Notes: generated by a model not told the origin, from the sequence alone. 64,000 nucleotides of DNA from an uncultured Lentibacter sp. (GCF_937123735.1 NZ_CAKZKL010000026.1:43899-107898); one strand, 5' to 3'; counted from the first letter of the stretch, positions 35,972-45,208 are shown. A program made the numbers and translations.

Positions 35972-37179
35972 CAGCGCGTCTCCAGCTGGTCGAGTGTGTC
36001 GTGAATGAGGGCGGTGACGCGGTCTGTGGCCGCAGCACCGTTTGTGGCGATTTCCCAGGCCGCCATGGCCATTTTGGCCGCGCGGTCGGGGGCAGAGAGC
36101 TGGCTCACGGCTGCGGCAAGGGTTTGGGTGTCGCGCACGATATGCGCCCCGCCGGCTGCGGCAAAGCGTGCGTAGCTCTCAAGATGTTTGCCGACGTTGG
36201 GGCCATACACCAAAGCAGAGCCAAGGTTGGCCGCACTGTAGGGGCTGTGCCCGCCACATCCTGAAACCAGCGAGCAGCCCATGAAGCAGATAGGTGCGAC
36301 CCTCAGGAAGAGACCGAGCTCGGCGGGATCTTTTGCGAGGAGAACCTGGGCGCTCTCATCGCCCAGCCCGTCAAGGTCGGGCCAGAGCGTGTAGCGCAGC
36401 TGGTGGTGCTCAAGGGCATGTTGAAAAGCGTCGCTGTCGCGCTCCTGATCGGGTAGGAGAATGAGCAGAAGCCGGTGGGCTGAGCGGCTTGCCTTGATAT
36501 GGGCGGGCAAGAGGATGTCGAGTTCGGCGAGGTTTGTGCCGGCGGCAAGCCATGTGGGCCTCGATTTTATTGCAGCGGCAAGGCTGTCGAGCGCGGCCTC
36601 GTTGCATCCGGGCGGGGGCAGGCCCTCTTGCAGGGGGCCGCTTACAAAAACATTTTCGGCGGGGAGGCCCATTTTGATCAGGCTGTTGCGGGCCGCGTCA
36701 TCTCTGGCAAAACAGGCTGAGAACAGCTTGAGCACCCGACGTTGCGAGAGGCTCTGGCCCGGCCAGAGGCTTGTCTGGAACGTGTCTGTTTGTGCATCCA
36801 GCAGGATCAGGGTGATGCCGCGTTTGTCGGCTTCCAGCAGCGGGGCGGCAAACGCGCCGCCGGCCCAGACGCAAAGTTGCGGGGCGAAGTGCCAGAACAG
36901 GTCTGTCGCCCCGGTTGAGCCGGGTTTGAGCACGCGCCAGTGGATGTTGGTTTCCAGCGCGTCCGGGCGCGGTAGGTTGCCGTCTGTGGTGAGCAGGCAG
37001 GTGATGTCGGGGCGCTCGAGCGCCAGCCTGCGGTGCAAGTGCAGGAAGCTGGGAAGATGGCTGGCTTTGGTTGCGTGAAACCAGAGGTCCACTTTGCGTG
37101 GCGCTGGCCTGTCGCCTTTCTGAGCCTGGGTTTTTGCTGCGGAGGGCCGGGAGAGCAGCTTGGAAAACAGAGACGTCAT
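35971..37179 (-). CDS. waaA: 3-deoxy-D-manno-octulosonic acid transferase
   Basis: The 402-residue glycosyltransferase adds Kdo residues to lipid IVA. The N-terminal domain carries [21 protein letters not shown] and [13 protein letters not shown]; the C-terminal domain has [36 protein letters not shown], the donor-binding region of Kdo transferases. It is somewhat short of the usual ~430 residues. It lies directly upstream of lpxK on the same strand. A 39-residue basic open frame (37176-37295) ends across its start codon. Confidence 0.88.
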   Translation of the reverse strand: MTSLFSKLLSRPSAAKTQAQKGDRPAPRKVDLWFHATKASHLPSFLHLHRRLALERPDITCLLTTDGNLPRPDALETNIHWRVLKPGSTGATDLFWHFAPQLCVWAGGAFAAPLLEADKRGITLILLDAQTDTFQTSLWPGQSLSQRRVLKLFSACFARDDAARNSLIKMGLPAENVFVSGPLQEGLPPPGCNEAALDSLAAAIKSRPTWLAAGTNLAELDILLPAHIKASRSAHRLLLILLPDQERDSDAFQHALEHHQLRYTLWPDLDGLGDESAQVLLAKDPAELGLFLRVAPICFMGCSLVSGCGGHSPYSAANLGSALVYGPNVGKHLESYARFAAAGGAHIVRDTQTLAAAVSQLSAPDRAAKMAMAAWEIATNGAAATDRVTALIHDTLDQLETR

Positions 37180-37295
37180 GAGGCTCTAGCTTTGCGTGCG
37201 GCGCTGGCGCGCAGAGGCGCAGCTCTTGTGCCAGAGCGGGCCCGGGGCGCTGGCAGGACGGGCGATGCGGCCTTAGATCTGCGACGCTGTGCCAT
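37176..37295 (-). CDS. Possible 39-residue basic ORF overlapping the waaA start
   Basis: The frame MAQRRRSKAASPVLPAPRAR continues to SAARKARAS and its TGA overlaps the waaA ATG (ATGA). The product would be very Arg/Ala-rich with no domain. Such overlaps often mark a leader ORF that couples translation to the next gene, but the ribosome site is weak and low-complexity frames arise by chance in GC-rich DNA. In relatives a DUF4170 gene often precedes waaA; this is not it. Confidence 0.25.
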   Translation of the reverse strand: MAQRRRSKAASPVLPAPRARSGTRAAPLRASAARKARAS

Positions 37296-37386
37296 GGCGG
37301 GCTCTTGCTTTCTTCAGGTCTCTTTAACCTAAGGGATTGCAACCCGGGGTCAAGACGATGCATGTGGGTGCAAAAGGATATGTCCT

Positions 37387-38124
37387 ATGAAACCCTTTTT
37401 GGTATTGCAGTTAAGGCCTGAAGCGGCGGCGGCGGACAGTGAGTTTGCTGCGATTTGCACCAAGGCTGGGCTTGCGCCAACAGAGGTGCAGCGTGTGCGT
37501 TTGGACTGCGAAGACCTGCCCGCGCGGCTGGATTTGAGTGATTACGCCGGCGTGATTGTGGGTGGCGGGCCCGGGTGTGTCAGTGATGCGCCCGAGGCGA
37601 AAACCCCCGTTGAAGCCAAGATCGAGCGTGATGTGCTGTCTCTCATGCCCGAGATCACGGCGCGGGACGTTCCGTTTATGGGCTGTTGCTACGGGATCGG
37701 GGTGTTGAGCCACCATCTGGCGCAAAATGTCAGCAAAGAGCGTTTTGGCGAGCCTGTGGGCACGGCGGACTGCCGCCTGACGGAGGCTGGCAAGGCAGAC
37801 CCGCTCTGCGCCGGTCTGCCAGAGCGGTTTGAGGCCTTTGTGGGCCATAAGGAGGCGCTGCAAAGCCTGCCCGAGGGCTGTGTGCACCTCATAAAAGCGC
37901 CGAGCTGCCCTTACCAGATGATCCGCTACAAGGAGAATGTTTATGCCACCCAGTTTCACCCCGAGGCCGATGCGGCGGAGTTTGAAGCGCGCATAAACAT
38001 CTACAAGCACAGAGGCTATTTTGCGCCCGAAGAGGCCGAGAGCCTGATTGCCATGTGCCATGCGGCCAATGTGACGGAGCCTGAGCGGATTTTGCGCGCC
38101 TTTGTGGCGCGCTACAGAGCGTAA
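37387..38124 (+). CDS. Class I glutamine amidotransferase-like protein
   Basis: The 245-residue protein has the class I GATase core: nucleophile Cys at about 101 in PFMGCCYGIGVL and the His-Glu pair in YATQFHPEAD. It resembles free-standing GMP-synthase-like GATase proteins rather than the amidotransferase half of a synthetase. It would hydrolyse glutamine or a gamma-glutamyl compound. Just downstream is an operator and a class III aminotransferase, which hints at a role in gamma-glutamylated polyamine breakdown (as for PuuD in E. coli), but this is only context; PuuD belongs to a different subgroup. Confidence 0.85.
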   Translation: MKPFLVLQLRPEAAAADSEFAAICTKAGLAPTEVQRVRLDCEDLPARLDLSDYAGVIVGGGPGCVSDAPEAKTPVEAKIERDVLSLMPEITARDVPFMGCCYGIGVLSHHLAQNVSKERFGEPVGTADCRLTEAGKADPLCAGLPERFEAFVGHKEALQSLPEGCVHLIKAPSCPYQMIRYKENVYATQFHPEADAAEFEARINIYKHRGYFAPEEAESLIAMCHAANVTEPERILRAFVARYRA

Positions 38125-38155
38125 TCGCGCTGGACAGAATCGGGCGGCGTGCTAG

Positions 38156-38169
38156 AATTTGATCAAATT
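38156..38169. promoter_or_regulatory. GntR operator candidate 1 (palindrome AATTTGATCAAATT)
   Basis: A perfect 14-bp palindrome 26 bp before the aminotransferase ATG. The core TTTGATCA recurs at 45119 and 45933, each time beside genes of the same polyamine cluster. Confidence 0.6.
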
Positions 38170-38194
38170 TCTGCGAAGCCCGATGGAGAGCGCC

Positions 38195-39547
38195 ATGAAA
38201 GACGACAACTTTCTCAAAGAGAACAATGCCCGGCATATGTGGCACCCGATGGGCGCGCCCGGGGACAGCCTTGAGCACCCCCCCACGATCATCAAGAGCG
38301 CTGAGGGTGTGAAGATCACCGATCTGGACGGGGCGGAAGTTGTTGATGCTGTGGGTGGCTTGTGGTGTGTGAACCTTGGCTACTCAAACAATGTTGTGAA
38401 AGACGCGATTGCCAAACAGCTTTACGAGCTGCCCTATTACTCGGCCTTTGCCGGCACGAGCAACCCGACGGCGATTGAAGCCTCATATGCTGTGCGCGAG
38501 TTCTTCAAGGACGATGGTATGGGGCGGGTGTTTTTCACCTCGGGCGGCTCAGACTCTGTGGAGACGTGCCTACGCCTTGCACGGCAGTATCACCGCATCA
38601 AGGGCGCGCCGACGCGCACAAAATTCCTGAGCCTGAAGAAGGGCTATCACGGCACGCATTTTGGCGGCGCGAGTGTGAACGGAAACAACCGGTTCCGCAT
38701 TGCTTATGAGCCGCTTTTGCCCGGCTGTTTCCATCTGCCCAGCCCCTATACCTATCGCAACCCTTTTCACGAGACCGACCCGGCGCAGCTGGCGCAGAAT
38801 ATTGCGCAGGCCATGGAGGATGAAATCAACTTCCAGGGCGCAAACACCATTGCCGCCTTTATCATGGAGCCGATCCAAGGCGCGGGCGGTGTTATCGTTC
38901 CGCATGAGACCCTGATGCCGCTGTTGCGCGAGATTTGCACGCGGCACGGGATTTTGATGATTTCTGACGAGGTGATCACAGGCTTCGGGCGCACGGGGCA
39001 CTGGAGCGGTGCGCGGCACTGGGGTGTGCAGCCCGATATGATGAGCACGGCCAAGGGGATTACCTCGGGCTACTTCCCTGTGGGCGCGGCTCTGATGAGC
39101 GAGGCGGTGGCCGAGGTGTTTGAAAACGACACCAAGGGTGAGGCGGGGATTTTCCATGGCTATACCTATTCGGCGCATCCTGTGGGCGCGGCGGCTGTAA
39201 CAGCAACGCTGAGCGAAACCTTGCGGCTCGATACCAAGACAAACGCCGCAGCGCGCGGCAAGCAGCTTTATGAAGGGGCGCTGAAGCTTGCGCAGAAATA
39301 CGACATCATCGGCGATGTGCGCGGCGGCCACGGGCTTATGACCGGGATCGAGATTGTCGCGGATACGGCAGCCAAAACGCCGATGGATATGGCCACGATG
39401 AAGCGCATCCATAAGGCGGCTTATGATGCGGGTGCGATGGTGCGGCTTGGGGCGAATAATATTTTGATGTCGCCGCCTCTGACGATTTCGGACGCGGAGA
39501 TTGACACGGTTCTGACGGCGTTGGACGTGGGCTTCGGCTCTGTTTAA
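38195..39547 (+). CDS. Class III omega-aminotransferase (polyamine/pyruvate type)
   Basis: The 450-residue PLP enzyme carries the class III signature: FTSGGSDSVETCLRLARQYH, the Asp in LMISDEVITGFGRTG and the Schiff-base Lys in MMSTAKGITSGYFPVGAALM. The MWHPMGAP start and lengths match putrescine or omega-amino acid:pyruvate transaminases such as SpuC. It would take an amino group from a polyamine or omega-amino acid. The ATG at 38195 follows GGAGA. The palindromic operator at 38156 lies directly upstream, and a similar enzyme lies at 45998. Substrate rests on family and context. Confidence 0.9.
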   Translation: MKDDNFLKENNARHMWHPMGAPGDSLEHPPTIIKSAEGVKITDLDGAEVVDAVGGLWCVNLGYSNNVVKDAIAKQLYELPYYSAFAGTSNPTAIEASYAVREFFKDDGMGRVFFTSGGSDSVETCLRLARQYHRIKGAPTRTKFLSLKKGYHGTHFGGASVNGNNRFRIAYEPLLPGCFHLPSPYTYRNPFHETDPAQLAQNIAQAMEDEINFQGANTIAAFIMEPIQGAGGVIVPHETLMPLLREICTRHGILMISDEVITGFGRTGHWSGARHWGVQPDMMSTAKGITSGYFPVGAALMSEAVAEVFENDTKGEAGIFHGYTYSAHPVGAAAVTATLSETLRLDTKTNAAARGKQLYEGALKLAQKYDIIGDVRGGHGLMTGIEIVADTAAKTPMDMATMKRIHKAAYDAGAMVRLGANNILMSPPLTISDAEIDTVLTALDVGFGSV

Positions 39548-39636
39548 GCGATTGCGCCGCGCCTTTGGCGCGTCGCGGTGGCGAGGGGGCTTTGCCCCCT
39601 CGCGCTCCCCCAAGGTATTTTTGACCAGAAGAAGGG
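39548..39636 (+). repeat. Gene-end modular hairpin element, copy 5
   Basis: It fills the whole gap between the aminotransferase stop and the convergent oxidase stop. Hairpin 1 is atypical (GCGCC-TTT-GGCGC), hairpin 2 has GAGGGGGC/GCCCCCTC, and it ends in GGTATTTTTGACCAGAAGAAG, almost identical to copy 1. Confidence 0.8.
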
Positions 39637-40956
39637 TTAGAGATCTCTGAGGGTTGCTGCGGCATAGGCGGCATACATGAGGGCACGGCGAGCGCGGCCA
39701 AGAGGAAAGCGTTTGGGAGGCTGTGCCATCAGTTTGGGCCTGTGCAATTTGTCTGTGCCAAGGATCTGGTCGGCCAAGAGCACGCCTGTATAGCTGCCCA
39801 TAGCGACGCCATTGCCATGGTAGGCAAAGCCGGCATAGGCGCCGGGCATCTCGGGGATGGCACCGGCAAAGGGTGTGAGGTTGGCAGAGAGGCAGACCAT
39901 GCCCGACCAGTGGTAGGGCGTTTCTACATGGGCCCACGCGGGGAACATGGCCTCGAAATCGGCGCGGATCTTGCGGCGGTTGCGCGCTTCGGACGCCGCC
40001 GAGGAGTTGAGGCCACCGCGCATTCCAAAGAGGAAGCGGCGGCCCGGCATCAGGCGGAAGTAATGCAGAAGCGTGCGGCTGTCATAGGCGGCTTGATCGG
40101 AGTTCCAGCCGTTGGCGAGCTCTGTCTTTGTCATCTCGCGGGTGACTATGACGGAGGATTGAGCGGGCAGATAGCGCGCGGCCATCCACGGTGGCAAATC
40201 TTCTGAGGCGTAGCCATTGGTCGCGACGATGATGTTTTCAGCGCTGAGGATGCCCTGTGGCGTCGCGAGGTGGTAGCCGGCGCTATGGGTGATGTTTTGC
40301 ACAGGACTGCGGCCAAAGACGCGAACGCCGGCAGCCTTTGCTGCGGACAAAAGGCCGGCAAGGTATCGGCGCGGGTTTAGCCCGAAGCCTATCGGGGTTG
40401 TCAGTGCGCTGTGAAACGGGCCGGACATGCCAAGCGCGGGCAGCTCTGACTTGCTATGAAGGATCGGCGAGACGCCGTAGTTTTCCTCGATCGCCCTGGC
40501 CTGATCAGTGAAGTCTATGGAGCTCTTATGGGCGAGTTGGGTTTCGCCTTTGCTGTGGGTTTGGGCTTGGATCTTGTAGGTGTCCAAGGTTGTTGCGACG
40601 TGGTGCACCGCTGCGATTTCGGCTTGTCGGTAGGCCAGCCGTGCAGGTTTGCCAAACTGCCTGTCGAGCATGAGGTCGCTGGCCATCGCCCCACCCAGAC
40701 AGCAGAAACCTCCGTTGCGCCCTGAAGCTCCCCAGCCCGGGAACCCCGCATCAAGCAAGGCAACAGACACCCCGGCCTGCGCCAGAGCCAGTGCCGCAGA
40801 CAGGCCGGTAAACCCTGCGCCTATGATGGCGACGTCAGCTTTTTGCGCCCCGAGCAGCGGCGGGCGTTCAAGCGCGCTGTCCGGCACTGTAGTTGCCCAA
40901 TAGCAACCATCACTGCGCGCGTCTGAATAGGCATGATCGGGGTAGATCCGGCGCAT
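39637..40956 (-). CDS. FAD-dependent oxidoreductase, PuuB-like
   Basis: The 439-residue enzyme belongs to the DAO/glycine-oxidase fold. It has the N-terminal ADVAIIGAGFTGLSAALALAQ dinucleotide site, GASGRNGGFC and, near the end, YAGFAYHGNGVAMGSYTGVLLAD. The arrangement (a YPDHAYSDARSDGCYWATTV-like start) matches gamma-glutamylputrescine oxidase PuuB and relatives. It would oxidise a (gamma-glutamyl)polyamine or an N-substituted amine. Its ATG at 40956 overlaps the end of the permease gene (ATGA), so it is coupled to the polyamine transporter. The amine is not identified. Confidence 0.88.
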   Translation of the reverse strand: MRRIYPDHAYSDARSDGCYWATTVPDSALERPPLLGAQKADVAIIGAGFTGLSAALALAQAGVSVALLDAGFPGWGASGRNGGFCCLGGAMASDLMLDRQFGKPARLAYRQAEIAAVHHVATTLDTYKIQAQTHSKGETQLAHKSSIDFTDQARAIEENYGVSPILHSKSELPALGMSGPFHSALTTPIGFGLNPRRYLAGLLSAAKAAGVRVFGRSPVQNITHSAGYHLATPQGILSAENIIVATNGYASEDLPPWMAARYLPAQSSVIVTREMTKTELANGWNSDQAAYDSRTLLHYFRLMPGRRFLFGMRGGLNSSAASEARNRRKIRADFEAMFPAWAHVETPYHWSGMVCLSANLTPFAGAIPEMPGAYAGFAYHGNGVAMGSYTGVLLADQILGTDKLHRPKLMAQPPKRFPLGRARRALMYAAYAAATLRDL

Positions 40957-41777
40957 CAATCAGCCATGCGCTCGGCGGCCCTCTCTTCGCGCCTTTGACG
41001 AAGTGTTGCCCGCTTGGACATGAGCGAGGCGGTGATGACACCAACAGTGACAATGCTGATCATGATGGTGGAGAGCGCGTTGATTTCGGGGGAAACTCCA
41101 AGCCGCACGGCTGAAAATATCTTGATTGGCAGCGTGGTGGCCGAGGGGCCGGCGGTGAAGGAGGCGATCACAAGATCATCCAGCGAAAGGGTGAAGGCCA
41201 GCAGCCAGCCCGAGATAACAGCGGGGGCTATGATAGGGAGCGTCACAAGGCGGAAAGCCTCAAAGGGTGAGCACCCCAGGTCAAGTGCTGCCTCTTCAAG
41301 CGAGCGATCAAAGCTGACAAGCCGCGACGACACAACCACAGAAACATAGCACATGGAGAAGGTGGTATGTGCCAGAACAATGGTAAGCACACCGCGATCC
41401 AGCCCAATACCGATGAACAGGAGCAAGAGCGACAGCCCGGTGATGACCTCGGGCATAACGAGCGGAGCATAGATCATTCCGGAAAAGAGCGTGCGGCCCA
41501 TGAACCGGCCGCCGCGCACCAAAACATAGGCGGCCATGGTGCCCAGAACAGAGGCAATGGTCGAGCTGACAACAGCAACCTTCAGGGTGACCAGGGCCGC
41601 ATCAAGGAAGGCCTCGTTTTGGAAAAGCTCACCATACCATTTTGTCGAGAAGCCCGCCCAAACCGTCACCAGCTTGGATTCGTTGAAACTGTAGACCACC
41701 AGAATGAGCATCGGTAGATACAGAAAAAGAAAGCCGATGGTGAGAGATGTGGCATTGAACCAAGTGAAACGTCTCAT
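40956..41777 (-). CDS. Polyamine ABC transporter permease, PotI/PotC-like
   Basis: The 273-residue permease has about six membrane helices and the ABC permease EAA loop in EEAALDLGCSPFEAFRLVTLPIIAPAVISG. It is the second permease of a spermidine/putrescine-type importer; helices alternate with short loops. Its stop overlaps the oxidase start (ATGA). It is separated from the first permease by 130 bp that hold a gene-end hairpin element (copy 6), unusual within an operon. Substrate specificity for polyamines comes from the operon and substrate-binding protein. Confidence 0.92.
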   Translation of the reverse strand: MRRFTWFNATSLTIGFLFLYLPMLILVVYSFNESKLVTVWAGFSTKWYGELFQNEAFLDAALVTLKVAVVSSTIASVLGTMAAYVLVRGGRFMGRTLFSGMIYAPLVMPEVITGLSLLLLFIGIGLDRGVLTIVLAHTTFSMCYVSVVVSSRLVSFDRSLEEAALDLGCSPFEAFRLVTLPIIAPAVISGWLLAFTLSLDDLVIASFTAGPSATTLPIKIFSAVRLGVSPEINALSTIMISIVTVGVITASLMSKRATLRQRREERAAERMAD

Positions 41778-41793
41778 GTCTCTTGCTCGCCTC

Positions 41794-41884
41794 CCTCTTT
41801 CTTATTGCCACAAATATCCCAGGGGGTGCGGGGGACAGCGTCCCCCGCCTCGGTCGGATTTCGCGCAGCGAAATTTGAAACAAA
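41794..41884 (-). repeat. Gene-end modular hairpin element, copy 6, inside the transporter operon
   Basis: On the minus strand, it begins about 24 bp past the PotH-like stop. Hairpin 1 has arms ATTTCGC/GCGAAAT with loop TGC, hairpin 2 has arms GGGGGAC/GTCCCCC with loop GCT, and the end box is GGGATATTTGTGGCAATAAG. It separates two permease genes of one operon. Confidence 0.85.
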
Positions 41885-41907
41885 CAGGCTGCGCCGGTCG
41901 GACAGTC

Positions 41908-42801
41908 TCATTGGCCCTCCGCCTCCCGCTGCTTTTGCTCGTTGCGCTGAAACAACACGATCGGGATGATGAGGATCAGCAGCAGGATAACAGCCACAGC
42001 CGAGGCCACTGGCCAGTCGCGGTTGGAGAAAAACTCCTCAAACAGCACCTTGCCGATCATCAGGGTTTGCGATCCACCCAGAAGCGAGGGGATGACAAAT
42101 TCGCCCAGTGCGGGGATGAACACCAGAAAACAACCCGCGATGATCCCTTGTTTGCTCAGCGGGATGGTGACCAGCCAAAAGGCGGTGAGCCGCGAGCAGC
42201 CCAAGTCTTCGGCAGCTTCCAGCAGAGAGCTGTCGAGCTTTTCAAGCGCGGCATATATCGGCAGGATCATGAAAGGCAGATAGGTGTAAACAATGCCGAT
42301 GTAGACGGCGGTGTTCGTATTGAGAATGATCAGCGGCTCCGAGATCAGGCCGCTCCAGATCAGGAACTGGTTGAGAAAGCCCTCGTTGGACAGAATTCCG
42401 ATCCAAGAATAGACGCGGATCAGAAAGCTCGTCCAGAACGGCAGGATCACCAGCATCATCAATGTGGGGCGCCAGGCGTCTTCGGCTTGGGCCATGGCAT
42501 AGGCAATCGGATAGCCAACCAGCAGCGTGAACACGGTCGAGAGCGCAGCAATTTGCAGCGAGCTGAGGTAGGCCTTCCAGTAGAGATCATCCGTGGTGAG
42601 GAACCAGAAATTCTCCAGATCAAGCTCTGCGAAGAAACTGCGCAGCCCTGCCCAGCCAGACGACAGGTCAAGCGTGGGCGCGTAGGGCGGAATCGCCAGA
42701 GCCGTGTCGCTCAGGCTGATCTTGAAGACGATCGCAAAGGGCACGAGAAAGAGAACAAGCAGCCAGAGATATGGCACAGCGATGAGGGTGAAGCGGCGCA
42801 T
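41908..42801 (-). CDS. Polyamine ABC transporter permease, PotH/PotB-like
   Basis: The 297-residue permease has about six membrane helices and the EAA loop in LEAAEDLGCSRLTAFWLVTIPLSKQGIIAG. It is the first permease of the spermidine/putrescine-type importer and pairs with the PotC-like gene. Its start is 4 bp past the ATP-binding gene stop, so they are cotranscribed. A gene-end hairpin element follows its stop and may reduce read-through to the second permease. Confidence 0.92.
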   Translation of the reverse strand: MRRFTLIAVPYLWLLVLFLVPFAIVFKISLSDTALAIPPYAPTLDLSSGWAGLRSFFAELDLENFWFLTTDDLYWKAYLSSLQIAALSTVFTLLVGYPIAYAMAQAEDAWRPTLMMLVILPFWTSFLIRVYSWIGILSNEGFLNQFLIWSGLISEPLIILNTNTAVYIGIVYTYLPFMILPIYAALEKLDSSLLEAAEDLGCSRLTAFWLVTIPLSKQGIIAGCFLVFIPALGEFVIPSLLGGSQTLMIGKVLFEEFFSNRDWPVASAVAVILLLILIIPIVLFQRNEQKQREAEGQ

Positions 42802-42804
42802 GGC

Positions 42805-43929
42805 TCAGCCCTCCAGCACGATGGCGGCAGTGTCTGTCCAGCTGAGCCAGACGGTGTCTTCCCAGGTGAAGCTGCGGCGCTCAAGCCTTGTGGTGTTGGC
42901 TGTCTGGGCCTTGATCATCTGGCCACCCTCGATTTCAACATGATATGTCGAGAGATTTCCAAGATAGGCGATGTCGATGATCTTGCCTTTGATGGCGTTT
43001 GTGACCTTGGCAGGCTTTTGCGCGGTGATGGAGATCTTTTCTGGCCGAATGGCCAGCGCACATTTGCCGCTTTCGCCAAGGTTTGTGGTGGTTTTGGCAT
43101 GGAGCGCGGGCTTGCCCTCGCCATAGGCAATGTCATAGCCGTCTGCGTTGCGGCTTGCGTGGCCGTGCAGGATGTTCACATCCCCGATAAAATCGGCGAC
43201 ATAGACGGAGTTGGGCCGCTCGTAGATATCGGCGGGGGTGGCCACCTGAATGATCTGGCCCTCATCCATCACCGCCACGCGGGAGGCGACTGTCATGGCC
43301 TCTTCCTGATCATGGGTGACAATCACGAAAGTTGTGCCGGTTTTTTCCTGAATATCCATCAGTTCGAACTGGGTATCCTGGCGCAGCTTCTTGTCGAGTG
43401 CGCCGAGTGGCTCATCGAGCAGCAGAAGCTTCGGCGCCTTGGCGAGCGCGCGGGCAAGGGCAACGCGCTGGCGTTGACCGCCGGAAATCTGATGGGGTTT
43501 GCGCTTGGCGAATTTGGTCAGCCGCGTGAGGCGCAGCATCTCCTCGACGCGGGCGTCCAGCTCGGCCCCCGCCTTGCCCTCGCGTTTGAGGCCGAAGGCG
43601 ATATTGTCTGCCACAGTCAGATGGGGAAAGAGCGCATAGGATTGAAACATCATGTTGACGGCGCGCTTGTTGGGCGGCACGCCCGCCATATCTTGTCCGG
43701 CAATCAGGATCTGGCCTTCTGTCGGGGTTTCAAACCCCGCGAGCATCCGCATCATGGTGGTCTTGCCGCAGCCCGAGGGGCCGAGCAACGCAAAGAACTC
43801 GCGCGCGTAAATATCTTGTGTGAGGTTGTCGATGGCAACGAAATCACCAAAGCGTTTGGTCACGTTCTTGAACTGGATAAGCGGTTTTTCATCCGCGTTT
43901 TCCCATGGTGCGAAAACGGTTTGAGCCAT
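42805..43929 (-). CDS. Polyamine ABC transporter ATP-binding protein, PotG/PotA-like
   Basis: The 374-residue ATPase has Walker A GPSGCGKTT, signature QISGGQRQRVALARAL, Walker B LLLLDEPLGALDKKL and H-loop IVTHDQEEAM. The C-terminal TOBE region (about 280-374) is complete, as in PotA/PotG importers. It powers import of spermidine/putrescine-type substrates with the two permeases. The ATG at 43929 follows GGGGGA. It lies between the hairpin after the substrate-binding protein and the PotB-like gene. Confidence 0.93.
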   Translation of the reverse strand: MAQTVFAPWENADEKPLIQFKNVTKRFGDFVAIDNLTQDIYAREFFALLGPSGCGKTTMMRMLAGFETPTEGQILIAGQDMAGVPPNKRAVNMMFQSYALFPHLTVADNIAFGLKREGKAGAELDARVEEMLRLTRLTKFAKRKPHQISGGQRQRVALARALAKAPKLLLLDEPLGALDKKLRQDTQFELMDIQEKTGTTFVIVTHDQEEAMTVASRVAVMDEGQIIQVATPADIYERPNSVYVADFIGDVNILHGHASRNADGYDIAYGEGKPALHAKTTTNLGESGKCALAIRPEKISITAQKPAKVTNAIKGKIIDIAYLGNLSTYHVEIEGGQMIKAQTANTTRLERRSFTWEDTVWLSWTDTAAIVLEG

Positions 43930-43950
43930 TGAGTCCCCCGAGGTTTGAAA

Positions 43951-43976
43951 AGCCCGCAAACCGGAGTTTGCGGGCT
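43951..43976 (-). terminator. Intercistronic hairpin/terminator between the binding protein and ATPase genes
   Basis: On the minus strand, 11-bp perfect arms AGCCCGCAAAC and GTTTGCGGGCT with a 4-nt loop are followed by TTTC. It lies 12 bp past the binding-protein stop. It could cut read-through and thus give more binding protein than transporter. Confidence 0.7.
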
Positions 43977-43987
43977 GCTGATCAGGC

Positions 43988-45073
43988 TTATGTGCCTGAT
44001 TTTATTTTTGTCCAGAGCCGTGTGACAACCCGCTGGACTTTGGCCGGGTAAGGCCGTGTCGTGAACAGGTTTTGCAGCGTTTCCTCGTCTGGATAGACCG
44101 CTGGATAATCCAGGATCTCCTGATCAATGAATTCCTGGGCCGCCTTGTTGCCGGACGCATACCAGACATAGTTTGTGGCAGCGGCCGAGTTCTGTGCATC
44201 AAGGATGAAGTTGATAAACTTATGCGCGCCCTCAGGGTTTGGGGCATCCGCCGGGATGGCCATTTGGTCAAACCACATCTGCGCGCCCTGCTTGGGGATG
44301 GAGTAGTCTATCTCATGCCCGTTTTCAGCTTCGGATGCGCTGAACTGTGCTTGGAACACGTCACCAGACCAGCCAACCGCAACACAGATATCGCCATTGG
44401 CCAGCGCTGTGATGTATTCCGAGCTGTGGAACTTGCGAATATAGGGGCGGATGGCGGTGAAAACCGCTTCAGCCTTGGCGATGACCTCCGGGTCTTGGCT
44501 GTCGGGGTCTTCGCCGATGTAGTTGAGCGCAGCCGGGATCATCTCGGCAGGGGCATCAAGGAAATAAACACCGCACTCGGCCAGCTTTTCCATATTGGCG
44601 GGGTCAAAAACCAGCTCCCAGCTATCAAGCGGTGCATCTTCACCGAGGGCCGCCGTTACTTTGCCCACATTATAGCCGATGCCTGTGGTGCCCCACATAT
44701 AGTTGATAGAGTAGGCGCCACCGGGGTCATATTGATCGGTGCGTTGCTGGATCACGTCCCACAGGTTGCCCGCGTTGGGCAGCTGGGCCGGATCGAGCTT
44801 CTGGAAAGCCCCGGCAGAGATCTGGCGTTGCAGGAAGGTGCCCGAAGGCACCACAACATCATAGCCCGAGCCACCGGCGAGCATCTTTGTTTCGAGCACT
44901 TCGTTTGAATCAAACACGTCATAGATCAGTTTGAGTCCGGTTTCGTCTTCAAATTTGGCGAGCAGGTCTTCATCGATATAATCAGACCAGTTGTAGACCC
45001 GCACTTCATCAGCCGAGGCCATGCCTGCGAGAAGGGCGAGGGATGCGACTGCGGTGAGCAGATGGGTTTTCAT
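43988..45073 (-). CDS. Polyamine-type ABC transporter substrate-binding protein, PotF-like
   Basis: The 361-residue periplasmic protein begins MKTHLLTAVASLALLAGMASA, a signal peptide. The mature part starts DEVRVYNWSDYIDEDLLAKFE, the signature of PotD/PotF spermidine/putrescine-binding proteins, with AGGSGYDVVVPSG after it. The ATG at 45073 follows GGGAGAAAG. It heads the minus-strand operon for ATPase, two permeases and the PuuB-like oxidase. Substrate is probably putrescine or a related polyamine. Confidence 0.93.
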   Translation of the reverse strand: MKTHLLTAVASLALLAGMASADEVRVYNWSDYIDEDLLAKFEDETGLKLIYDVFDSNEVLETKMLAGGSGYDVVVPSGTFLQRQISAGAFQKLDPAQLPNAGNLWDVIQQRTDQYDPGGAYSINYMWGTTGIGYNVGKVTAALGEDAPLDSWELVFDPANMEKLAECGVYFLDAPAEMIPAALNYIGEDPDSQDPEVIAKAEAVFTAIRPYIRKFHSSEYITALANGDICVAVGWSGDVFQAQFSASEAENGHEIDYSIPKQGAQMWFDQMAIPADAPNPEGAHKFINFILDAQNSAAATNYVWYASGNKAAQEFIDQEILDYPAVYPDEETLQNLFTTRPYPAKVQRVVTRLWTKIKSGT

Positions 45074-45117
45074 ATTTGCTTTCTCCCTGTGAAAGAGGTC
45101 ATTCCCCTTGACGAAAT

Positions 45118-45129
45118 ATTTGATCAAGT
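45118..45129. promoter_or_regulatory. GntR operator candidate 2 (ATTTGATCAAGT)
   Basis: The core TTGATCAA (45120-45127) is palindromic and lies in the divergent region between the transporter operon and gntR. Only the outermost bases depart from the first copy. TTGACT at 45131, right beside it, could be the -35 of gntR. Confidence 0.6.
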
Positions 45130-45208
45130 TTTGACTGTCTTGGCAACATTTCAATTAAGATGCCTGCATGACGCGCGGAAAATTGCAAGAGATTCGGAAG
45201 GAGCGCCT

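Noticed and set aside
43949..43978. Possible rRNA or tRNA-like structure at the hairpin between the binding protein and ATPase genes
   Set aside because: It is a single perfect 11-bp stem with a 4-nt loop and short T-run, explained by a terminator/attenuator.
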